Positions 1-9,806 of a DNA stretch of 64,000 nucleotides are shown in pieces (position 1 is the first letter of the stretch; each line of letters opens with the position of its first letter). The stretch comes from Cyclina sinensis (Eukaryota > Mollusca > Bivalvia > Venerida > Veneridae), in NCBI GenBank assembly GCA_012932295.1, contig JAAONU010000101.1:124001-188000 (forward strand), read 5' to 3'. The notes below the pieces were generated by a model. It was not told where the DNA came from. It ran no database searches and saw nothing but the letters and a program-made list of their open reading frames with translations. A program made the position numbers and the translations under genes.

Positions 1-477
1 CCATTGGCTACTTACGAATTTTTGTTGTCTAATGAATTCTTACTAAGAGAAGAGAGGTAAACAATGGAACCGAAACCACTAAATTTCATGGACAACAAGT
101 TATTGAAATATTTCAGTTAATCAAACATTTTTCAACAGAATATAACAGTTATTGAACATGGCCGATATAGGAAAACTTCAATATTTGATACCTATACAAC
201 TGTTGACTCCTTATCAATAAAATACCTTGATCTATTTTTTTTCAATTGTGTTTGTTTAATGTTCTTTTGTCTTCTTCGAATTAGATAGCTAGAAATAATT
301 CAACGCTACGATATATAATTAATGATTATTCAACCTTGTGTCGTCGTAGATTCTCTTATTTCAAAATTGTAAATAAAGTAATAAAAAACATGCCAAAATA
401 AAAAGACTTAGTATAATTTGTTTGTAATAGCTTCAAATCTTAATCTGCCGGCTGAATTCACAATCTTCCATGATCTT

Positions 478-543
478 TTATTTTAAAAGGCTGCTGCGCC
501 TTTCTCGTTCCATCCGAGAGTATACTGGGCTAAGCTGCCTAGC
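478..543 (-). CDS. Possible terminal exon of the HEPN gene
   Basis: After a CACACACAG acceptor the minus strand stays open for 21 codons in the phase required by exon 3 and ends in TAA. The peptide is short and basic. The pyrimidine tract is poor and no clear AATAAA follows on this strand, so the true last exon may be elsewhere. Confidence 0.35.
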   Translation of the reverse strand, partial: ARQLSPVYSRMERERRSSLLK

Positions 544-2612
544 CTGTGTGTGCTTTGAAGTGACTGATGAAACACATCAAAAGAAGCAATTTTAAACCAA
601 AAAAAATGTGCAAATATTGCCTGGATTTGTTCAATCAATGTATCAGAGTACGCAGTTGGAATATGTTAAAAAGGTAAACTTAAAACTTGCCTTTTTCATT
701 TGTTGCTGTTTTGTGGCCAGTTGAGTTTCTGCTTCTTCTGCCTTTCGTACAACTTCTTGTAAGGCAGCTATATGTGCTGAAGCCTCCGTCCTTGCTTCGT
801 GTAATTTATTAAGGGCTGCCTCCGTTTTATCGTCTATTTCTTCAAGAGCCTCCCGTTTTTTATCTTGTATTTCTGATTTTGCACCCTGTGTCTTATTTTC
901 AAGATTTTCAAGCATATCCTTTTCCTTTTTTTCTAATTTCTCTAATGTAAGAAGGGCGTCTTTTCTAACTTTCATTAAATTGATTTCTTCACTTACACTG
1001 ATTGTTATCTGATTATTCTTTAACTGAAAAGGCAGAAGTATTTTTTATATAATATCGGAATATAATATCGTAAGGCTTTATGTAAAGTATTTTTCTAGTG
1101 CCACGTGTATTACATATTGTGTGCTAAATTGACCGTCACTCGGGAAACCTTTTGTTTCTCCAGTTCCTACTTTAGACAGAATAATGATAGAAATATAACA
1201 ATCTAAGATCAGGTATTCATTATCTTAAGAAACTGCGTAGAAAAGTCAAGGCATGTACTTAATCCCCTGGTATTTTAATTTCATTTCATTAATGGCATAA
1301 CCAAATATGGTAAGAGATGGCTATGACCAGGAAACACTCAAGTCATATATGGTGTGTGTTAATAGACATTAGTGATATCATTTTGGGCGAGACTCTATCA
1401 CCATTTTTTTCAAGGTAAATTTGTCTGTCAATTCATTTGTTTAATCTACTTATTGACAGGTATATTTAAGAATAATTCATGTTTCTAATGCTAATGTTAA
1501 TACAAATAAAGACCTTTTGTAAATAAATAGCAATTTAAAGCTTATATTACTGAAGAATCTGTTTTTTTCTATTCTACTTAAATGACTTTATATTACGTAC
1601 CTTCTTTAAGTTTTCAACAGACTTAATAGCTATCGGATCATTAAGCAGCGTTTTCTGATCTGTTAAAACGCCAACAAAAATGGTGATGTAGGTTTGCAAC
1701 TCATTCTCTTCTAGTTCCATTTTCGCACGATGCATGATTTCATTTCTTATAAGTCTTGCCTAAAACAGATTGATATCGCTAATGAGCACATCTTCCTCTC
1801 GGAAGAAACATATGACATCTTGTTGCGTAACAATTATTTTACATCACCATATCATAAGAAGGTTGATAAGTATTACCTAAATTATTTTTTAATTCAATGC
1901 AATCTTAAAAACAATATGTATTTCGTTAACAAAAAGTTCACTATTGAATTTATTTCTAATAATCTCTTGTCATATTTCGGATTGAATACTAGTATGGATT
2001 CCATTTGCGAGGTTTAACAGAGAGAAGACAACAACTTACTGAGTGAAACACGTTCGGATATGTATCCAGACTACAACTGACTTCTTTCTGAAAAAACTTT
2101 CCGTTGATAATTATGCTAAGAAGTCCAGATGCATCGGTCTCAGATGAACAGGTCCCGTGATTTGGTGTCGTTTGAAAACACTTAGCATAACTCCAGCCAA
2201 CGGGATCAGAACACCATGTACTTGGATCTGAATTTTGCCACATAGGGTTTCTATATTGGTGAGAGTCAACAATCTCATCATAAAGCTTACTGCATATTCC
2301 ACTTGGGCAGATCCTCCGGCCTCTTTGTTTGCTTCCATAGCAGCTACTATAAGGTTTCTGTTTACATGAAGTCTTAGAACATTGTCTAGATACTGCATGG
2401 TATGGCCGCAAGTTTTCTCGTGTACATAAATTACACTGAGTCAATGATTTTTGTGGTAAGGCTCTTGTTATTTTTTGTAAAGTTTGATCACGATGGTTTT
2501 TGACATGATCACCGACAAAAGTCTCTAAACCTTCTTGCAGATATACCAGACCTTTAGCTCCTCGCACCCAGTTCTTGTATTTTGGCTCATCCAGTTCTTT
2601 GTCGATGTCCAT
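478..2612 (-). CDS. HEPN/DZIP3-like coiled-coil protein, four-exon model (2040-2612, 1601-1759, 691-1023, 478-543)
   Basis: Minus-strand gene assembled by reading splice sites. Exon 1 (191 codons) starts at the ATG at 2612 and ends at a GTAAGT donor. Exon 2 (53 codons) has a TTTTAG acceptor and a GTACGT donor. Exon 3 (111 codons) follows a pyrimidine-rich TTTTCAG acceptor and ends at a GCAAGT donor. All joints are phase 0. A possible last exon at 478-543 adds 21 codons and a stop; its acceptor is weak. The model gives about 376 residues. Residues 1-50 are helical, 60-145 are cysteine-rich (C60, C63, C78, C83, C91, C102, C107, C134, C145) and may bind metal. Residues 196-201 read RNEIMH, the R-x4-H motif of HEPN domains, and about 262-355 form a charged coiled coil. 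The arrangement matches the HEPN domain seen beside DZIP3-like proteins, a family I recall as expanded in bivalves. A role in RNA cleavage, ubiquitin signalling or innate immunity is inference. There is no RING, NACHT or B-box here; more exons could lie left of the window. Confidence 0.72.
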
Positions 2613-3871
2613 AATGAAGCTGAAATTAAGTCACATGTTGTGTTTTTATGTCAAGTAATTTGAAGTGCAGAAGGCACGTCCCATCTTACCCCATGGTAAC
2701 AAAAGTTTTATATATTTTTTCATTGTTTTGTTTAAATACAAAACAATAAATAAACAAAATAATAATCAATCCTAATTGACTATAGAACTGAACATGCTGA
2801 CGGACTAAGAACATGTTACAAGTTTTAAATGACTGAATACGGTCAAAGGATATAAATTTCTTCATTTGATTGTTATAATGATACAAAGCATACTGTTAAA
2901 TAAGCTGTAGTCGTGCTGAATAAATTCATCATCCTGAATTTATAGGTCGTTAGCAAAGGTATACTTAGAAACAATAATAAAATGTCAGTTATCATATTAA
3001 GAAAATAATATGCTTATTTTCACTTGGCAACATTTAACTTAGCCAAAATATTCCATGGCAATTTTCGCAATTTCGGATTTATTGTTACAGCAGATGATAC
3101 GTACACATATTAGCAGTTGACTAAATAAGTAAATCAGTATGTTCAGTATGTGAGTGATATCGAAGAATGAATCTCAGTTGCGCTTTGTTTACCTATCGGG
3201 TTACTCTGTTCAAACATAAAACGACAGATGACCTTAGAAGTGTAAGATCTTTTTCGGGAAGAAGGTTATATTTTTTTATTGAAATCCCTTGCATTGTTTA
3301 ATGATGATGCTAATATGGTGGTTTATTTTGTTATCAAAATTGCAATATAACAAATAGGTGGTATATTTTAAGAATATTTTTTAAGACAAATAAATGTAAG
3401 ATATGGATCTAGGAGTGAATTTTTATTAGCCTCACACACACAAACCCACGATAGTCGTATAATTAAAGAAAAGTATATAGTAATGAAAACGCAAACGAGG
3501 AAAACAAAGCATAATATCATTTAGAATTAAAGGGAAAATGAAATGACGAAATCAGACAAATGCAAATCTATACTATACACTTGGAATTACATTTAAACTG
3601 TTACAAAAAAGTTCCAGTAACAATTGTACATAACATAAAAATAATTATAAGGCAGATCATAAAGTTAATATTTCATCTGTACTGTAAATTGTACAGACTT
3701 AATAAAGTCTACATGATCTGCACTCATCAAAGTAATAATGACAAGCTATTGAATTACGGCCATTTGGAAAAACTTTTCCCGATTTATGGATCCCGTAAGT
3801 TTCCATCGTAAGTCTCTCCATATTGTTCTGTACATTATCAATTGACATGAAATGTGACATTGACATTTTGA
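2613..3871. other. Intergenic, upstream of HEPN gene
   Basis: AT-rich sequence that should contain the 5' UTR and promoter of the minus-strand HEPN gene. I see no convincing TATA box, CpG-rich patch or further exon. Short open frames here lack codon bias and splice sites. Confidence 0.5.
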
Positions 3872-4032
3872 CTAAAATGTGAAGCAACAAGTGTAGAAAA
3901 AAGTAGGATCTAAACAGCTATCAAAACAGTGATTTTTCATTCGCTTAGACACTTTTTGACTGGTCTGGCCAACATATTGCATGTTACATATTTTGCAAGT
4001 TATTGATAACAAATGTTGATATAATATTATTC
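3872..4032 (-). pseudogene. Penelope-like element remnant, GIY-YIG endonuclease end
   Basis: A minus-strand open stretch contains the sequence TCKICNMQYVGQTSQKVSKR. It has the form L-x-T-C-x-x-C-x-x-x-Y-V-G-x-T, which is how the GIY-YIG nuclease of Penelope-like retroelements begins, including its CxxC. It ends in a TAG at 3872-3874. The upstream part is closed by a TGA and no reverse transcriptase is seen nearby, so this is a 5'-truncated dead copy. A cellular GIY-YIG protein is less likely because of the small size and isolation. Confidence 0.55.
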
Positions 4033-5589
4033 ACCTAAAGAAGAGTCAAATAAGAGTCAAATAAACTCGAAACGCATAGTGAAAAAATTGGAGTTTTCCT
4101 TCCTTTATTCATTTCTATCTAAACTGTTACTGATTTATTTCTATCTCCAACGCGTAGTGTATTTCCAACAGAACAATATGCATGATACATTATAAATTTC
4201 TTATTACTCGTCGACTGAAAGCAGTTTGGCTGCGATAGCTGAAAGTTCGTTACATATTACACTCGGATACATCTTTTTAAAGTGTAGGAATTTCAAAACA
4301 TTAAAAATATACAGAAATGCCTCTCATTTACAATTTTGAGAGTTGAGAGTAGGAACCTCACGTTGTTAGATTTGAGAAGCATAGTCGGTCGTTCCCTTTT
4401 TTCCCCTAATGAACGGTTAAACATATTGGCATTTTTAGACAGTTACTGCACGTAAAACTATCATTTATAACTTTTAAATGGCAGGTGAATGGAAATTACT
4501 TCAGGTGAAGTAGAATCCCTATCAATCACAAGATCATTCAGATAGTACAAAACACGAAAACTACGTATATGGAAAAGGGATATCATTAACAATTTCCATT
4601 CTTTCAATAAAGATTAAATAATGATTGTTTTTTTTAATCGCTTCATTTTATGAATAATTTAATGTTTTTTGAATATTTCATTATTTTTGCGTGTTTGAAC
4701 AAGTTATTTAAAATATATATATATAAATTTAAACCCCATTAAACTTCAGGATTCTTTACAAAAGAGTTTTCATGGATTTTAAATGTTCCTGTTGGAAATT
4801 ATTGTTTCAGTTTGAAGTGTTTAGCAGGGAAGTTAATGCCTTTGTTGTTGTTGTTGCTCCGCTCTCCCCTTGTTTGGAGTATGGTAAAATCTAATTAGAA
4901 TTTGTAAATCCGTGAAGAAAGAAACAAAAACAGTTCAAATCTCAACAAAACAAAAATCCAATAAATGAGCCCAGTGTATCTACCTCTCCCGTGCAAAACT
5001 ACACCAGAGTAATTTTTTTCTTTTATAAAAAATGATATCACGCTCGATGACAAGATGCATCTCCTAAAACAGACAAAAAACTTTGTTTACTTAAAGTAAA
5101 TGCCAATTGTTTTAGCTGTTTTGACGTGATAACCAAAGCCTACTTTCAAATGTTATGCTTCATGTTATACGTATATGTTTTGTATTTGGTTAGCATACCA
5201 CCGATTTTGACTAGTCTTATAAACAATGATGCCGATGATTAAAAAAGACGTTTTGGCGTATAATGTAAACATTATGCTAGGACGCACAAATCCATTTCAA
5301 ATGCATTAGGAAAAAAAGTTCCTAGTATATTTTTTTGAGTGCATATCTCACACGATTGCATAAGAATTAAATGAAGAAATTTTAACGGCGCATATTATTT
5401 GCACTTGATTTTCCATTCATTCAATTATGTCCTCGCCTGGTACAATTATCACAAAGATCTCAAAGCACAAACTAGTCCTTTTCTTTCATTTTGGGAGTGT
5501 ATCTAAAAAGCATTAGGTGCTATAAAAATTCTTAAAAAAGAATAGACCATTTTAGCCGATGTTACTTTAAAATGAATAATTAGCTTATT
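4033..5589. other. AT-rich intergenic DNA
   Basis: No open frame with coding character, no tandem repeat of note and no RNA gene recognised. A short TATATA run lies near 4715. Confidence 0.5.
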
Positions 5590-6180
5590 TCATGACGACA
5601 TTGTGTCGTCAATTTGATATTTTGAAACAAAAGAAATATGATTTTATCTAGATGACTGTCAGTTAAAAGATTCATCTGTTAGCACAAAATACAAAATGTA
5701 AAGCAAATTATTTCACGTACATATCTTCTGAACATCATAACTAATAAAACAAAGGCATTTTGGCATAATGACCTCTTAGATTGTTTTACATTATCAAGAA
5801 TATCATCTTTACTAACGAATAGAGTAAGCATTCATTCTACGAACAAAGCGTATAATTCCTTTATATATTTCTTATTATAAATATTTATGTAAACATGCAA
5901 TCCATTGTATGGTTTTGTGAACATGTACCGTGTATTCGATATTTATCCTTACAGCCATACATCTTGATCTTTTTATTACTTAATGTTAAGTATTTTAATG
6001 TTTAGTCTTTTCTATATTGTTGATTTTTTTCTTGTTTTAATGAAGTTATTGAACAAAAGCAAACAATCTGCAACATAAAATATTAGATATTTTTGCTAGG
6101 ATTTTTCCTGTCCCTTTTCAAGAAATACTATCATGATATTGCTAAAAAGTTACATCTTACTTCTTTTATGCACATATTAA
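5590..6180 (+). repeat. Diverged dispersed repeat, copy 1
   Basis: This stretch aligns by eye with about 34370-35060 in the same orientation. Shared landmarks in the same order are the GACTGTCAG(T)TAAAAGATT-like start, the CTACGAACAAAG motif, and CAATCCATTGTATG, followed by TTTTC(C)-CCCTTTTCAA. Divergence is high, so it is an old repeat or old segmental copy. There is no coding content. Confidence 0.5.
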
Positions 6181-6339
6181 AAAACTTAATCAAATATGAA
6201 TATATTTGAACAGACAAATATAAAAAGATAAAAATAACAGCTTCTTTAGTTAATTATTCAAGTTGTACCTTAAAGCAGCTCGTTCAAAGATAGAAAGCAA
6301 TTCTATATTTAGAATTTCTATTTCCGTGTGCCGTCACAT

Positions 6340-6435
6340 GACTAAACACACCTCTTCGAGCATGCGCTAACATCATGTCGGACAAAAAAAAGAAGAAATA
6401 TTTGTTTCAAGGACTAATGCACCGAATAACTTTAT
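6340..6435 (+). promoter_or_regulatory. Possible promoter and short 5' exon
   Basis: A GAGCATGCGCTAACATC stretch, resembling an NRF-1-type GCATGCGC element, sits immediately before an ATG that opens a 20-codon lysine-rich frame (starting MSDKKKKKYL) ending at a TAA. No good donor follows, so a real first exon is uncertain. It stands out only because GC-containing motifs are rare in this AT-rich area. Confidence 0.15.
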
Positions 6436-6704
6436 AACTAACTGTATTGATTGCTATACTTAGAATGTCTGCCGAATTATATATCCATAATAATTCACTT
6501 TTTGTATACGTATCTTAGAGATTTTATTTTTTTCTCTCATTTATCAATCCAACTGTGAAACTAAAAAAGTGCTTATTCCGCTCTTAGATTAGGCAAAACC
6601 CGTCAATAACATCTTTATACAACTATACCCCCAGTAGATCGTTTTTAAGAAGAAACTTGTAAATAACTGATAACTTCCACGTGCAATTGAATTTATTTAT
6701 CTAT

Positions 6705-6950
6705 TCTTTACGCTTACTCGTCGTTTGTCAGATACATTTACTCGTATTTTCTTCAAAAGTGATTTCTTAAAGACGTTAAAAAGGCGGTTTACTAGGACAG
6801 ACAACAATTTTTTATCAGCTTCGCCTCGGACAAAAATTTTTGTTTGTCCTGTCGAACAGCCTTCTTAACGTCTGTAAGAAGACACTTAAGAAGAAAAACT
6901 CGTATTGTATATATTACAAAGAAAAACGCGACGCGAGTGCACGCTTTTCT
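6705..6950. repeat. Imperfect foldback (long hairpin)
   Basis: Two arms face each other around an 18-nt centre near 6812-6830. The inner ~42 nt of the left arm (AGACGTTAAAAAGGCGGTT... through GACAACAATTTTT) match the reverse complement of the right arm (...AAAAATTTTTGTTTGTCC to AACGTCT) with few mismatches. Weaker pairing continues outward to about 6705 and 6950. It could be a foldback-type MITE or a palindromic remnant. Short open frames inside are by-products. Confidence 0.6.
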
Positions 6951-7198
6951 CACATTATATTTGTACTTTAATTGTGCAAGTCAAGGGAATCTTTTTAACA
7001 AGTTTATAATAGGAAGGCGTTGCAGCTCTCAGCATTTTTAAAATTATGAAATAAACTATCATAATGCACATATAATAAAACGGTCTTCGTCCAAAATATG
7101 TAATAATAATGCATTAGATTGCTTTCCTACACCTTTAGTTTTCAACTGACTTAGCGAGTTTTTACTTCAAACTCTAGCTATAGTCTTTTTTACGACTC

Positions 7199-7388
7199 TG
7201 TTATATTGTGTTTAGTGACTGTCAACACTCCCGCTACCTGCTATATAGGATCTCGATTTTTTGTTCCTTGTATATTATTTTACCAATTAGGTCACGTATT
7301 GTTTATGTGTGTATTGCTTCATATACTCATGTTCCTATGTTTGGTGTGAGTTAATAAAGTATATGTTCTATTCTGTTCTGTTCAGACA
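7199..7388 (+). mobile_element. 5' LTR (or near-solo LTR) of an LTR retrotransposon
   Basis: The segment begins TGTTATATTG and ends TTCAGACA, so it has TG...CA ends. It contains a CTATATA box and an AATAAA signal in the expected order. One base after its end lies TGGGGCTGAATTTTGAG, beginning with the TGG expected of a tRNA primer-binding site. No matching 3' LTR was seen in the window, so the element is truncated. Confidence 0.5.
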
Positions 7389-7405
7389 TTGGGGCTGAAT
7401 TTTGA

Positions 7406-7627
7406 GTTCGGCACAACCCGCTCTCAGCAACGTCGAAAGCCTCCATCCAATTTCATGAACTTATAAGAGAAAATCTTCGAAAAATAGCATCAATGCACGG
7501 GAAGGAGGATGAACTGACATTTGAATTCCACACTGAATCTTGGTTTTTCCCCTTTTTTACGTTTATGAATGTTTATTGCTATCAGGAAGTTACACGTTTT
7601 GAAGTTGGTACCAAGTGGAACAAATAA
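7406..7627 (+). pseudogene. Possible gag leader remnant behind the LTR
   Basis: A 73-codon open frame follows the primer-binding-like site, lacks an ATG at its start, and ends at TAA. The middle (SKASIQFHELIRENLRKIAS) looks helical and basic, compatible with a capsid/gag N-terminus, but I recognise no family. Another overlapping 126-codon frame (7569-7949) has no recognisable domain. Low confidence. Confidence 0.25.
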
Positions 7628-8908
7628 TGCAACAGTTGGGATTAAAATAATTCAGGCTTCCTATCAGCCAAAACAAAGTTATGCTTTCGGTATTTTGAAA
7701 CCAAAAGTATCTTTCAATAAAATAGTCATGAACGCGTTGCTCACATGCTTCTTATTAAATAGTATACCCATAATGGCTGCATCTTATAGTCATATAATCA
7801 GTTATACTGATTGCGACTCAACATTAGAAAGGACAAAACTGGACACTAATTTCGACCAGCATTTGTCCTTTTGCCTGAAAATACGATCATTGACAAAACC
7901 ACTTATGTCATGTATGAATTGTTTGTTAGGTTGTTTACCTATATGCTGACAATGTCTGTTTAAGGAATAATCTGGAAAGTTCGTTGTTGTACAAATGTCA
8001 GTTCGTTGTAGAAGTTTCAGTAGGATTATATCTTTGAGCCACTTTTATCATCGGAGGAGCATAGATTAAAGGAAGTTTATGTAAGAGGGAATCAATTTCG
8101 AGTCAAATCAGTTGTGATTAAAATGACTGTTGGACCTTAATTAAACTTGTTGATTATCTTTCTTAAGTTATACATGCTGCTTTTAACATCAGTAATACCT
8201 AGTTTTAAACTGGATAAAAGAAAGAAAGTGAGGTCCTTGATTCAAATTATTGATAAAAAGGATTTTGTTATTGTAATTTTTACTGTTCATTATTCTGGTA
8301 TAGAAAAAAAAATCAAATGAAAATATTATTATTGTTAAAGTTTGTTCCTGATTGTTTCCCTGTCGTTACGTTTTGACTGTTGTGCTTTTCTTGTTCTTTG
8401 AAACTTTGAGATGCCCCCCCCCCCCCCGCCTGTTAATACTCCTCTTTCAGTAATCTGATTTTACACTTCACGAAGTAAATAAATCACCATTTGTTGTTAC
8501 AGCGAGACTAGATATTTGAGTTTGGTACTTCTTTTAGTACAAGGAATTTTAACTTTCCAGTAAAACAAACCATTTTTCGTTGCTGTAATATATCCCAAAC
8601 AATTGCTTTTTCTTCAAAAATGTCGATTTCTGATGTGCACTTTGTGACGTAGAAAATTTCAGTTGTAAACTGTTAACTCTCCAGTTCTTGTAAAGATCAT
8701 TAGGATATCTTAAGCACGAATATTTAACTTGTGGAACCTTGTTTACATGAAAATTTAAATAGAATAACTGAAGTCCATTTGTATACAAATATTGCATTGA
8801 TAAATTGTCAATGTAAATATTATATTGAAATATAACTGTAATTCACCATTTGTGCATTTCTGTTTTTTGTGTGTGCCTTTAAAAATAAATGGTTTAGTAT
8901 TATTTTTG
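7628..8908. other. Intergenic DNA with a poly-C run
   Basis: No gene recognised. A run of 14 C residues lies at 8414-8427. Confidence 0.5.
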
Positions 8909-9096
8909 AATTCTGCACTACTGCCTCGTACAATAGGGATAAATCGATTTCGAAACGGAAACAGCCGATCATCAAAAACATGTTTTCTTATCCAAAACAA
9001 TATTTTCATAATTTTGTAATTAAACCATTTTAATCAGTTCATTATCATTATTTTGATGAGACAAAGTTGCTATAGTCGTGTCCAATTACCTTTAAA
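8909..9096 (+). repeat. ~230-bp dispersed repeat, copy 1 (internally deleted)
   Basis: Shares TTCTGCACTACTGCC, GATCATCAAAAACA, AATATTTTCATAATTT and GCTATAGTCGTGTC, in that order, with copies at 34002-34231 (reverse strand) and 54813-55045. It lacks about 40 bp of the centre that the other two have (the ACGTCACAGCCAAAATTGC region). No terminal inverted repeats or tRNA-like boxes are seen; class unknown. Confidence 0.7.
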
Positions 9097-9242
9097 AGAA
9101 CTATGAATCAAGCTTTGTTTTTGAAAACCAGTGAAGTAGAATAAACAAACAGATAATAGAATCAATCATAAAGAAGAAATGCTTTCATTATTTGCCGTGA
9201 AATCAATATGATGAATCCAACAAATCATTATCAAAGTCCATA

Positions 9243-9637
9243 GTAAGTCAAAACTGTCAGCGCTCAGATAACGGGCATGTACTATTGTAAGTCAAAACTG
9301 TTAGCACCCAGATAACGGGCGTGTACTGTTGTAAGTCAAAACTGTTAACACCAAGATAACGGGCGTGTACTGTTGTAAGTCAAAACTGTTAGCATCCAGA
9401 TAAGGGACATGTACTATTCAAAGTCAAAACTGTTAGCACCCAGATAACGGGTATGTACTATTGTAATTCAAAATTGTTAGCACCCAGATAACGGGCGTGT
9501 ACTGTTGTAAGTCAAAACTGTTAGCATCCAGATAAAGGGCATGTGCTATTGTAAGTCAAAACTATTAGCACCGAGATAACGGGCATGTATTATTGTAAGT
9601 CAAAACTGTTAGCACTCAGATAACGACATGTACTATT
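9243..9637 (+). repeat. 44-bp minisatellite, 9 copies
   Basis: Nine head-to-tail units of the type GTAAGTCAAAACTGTTAGCA + CCCAGATAACGGGCATGTAC + TATT, spaced exactly 44 bp apart; the last unit lost 2 bp. Units differ at scattered positions (AACGGGCG / AACGGGCA / AAGGGACA), so it is not freshly homogenised. No spacers, hence not a CRISPR array. Confidence 0.92.
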
Positions 9638-9770
9638 TCAAAATAAAGGTTCTTAACATAGTTTAGAAAGAAGTAATCCTGTTTTGGCATCTGGTATATT
9701 AACAGGTTAACTTTAGTTTTGAAAACAAAGATGTTTGGTATATTGTCACATAAGACTATCATAAAGTGAT

Positions 9771-9780
9771 ATTAAGGTGT
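9771..9780 (+). repeat. Left target-site duplication of the non-LTR element
   Basis: ATTAAGGTGT, repeated exactly at 13559-13568 on the other side of the retrotransposon. Confidence 0.8.
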
Positions 9781-9806
9781 TTACCCACTTTTTGGTGGTT
9801 TCACAC

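Noticed and set aside
2111..2398. Second minus-strand frame inside exon 1 of the HEPN gene
   Set aside because: Out-of-frame shadow of a well-supported exon.
9243..9637. Regular 44-bp repeats suggesting a CRISPR array
   Set aside because: Units are contiguous with no unique spacers, and the context is eukaryotic.
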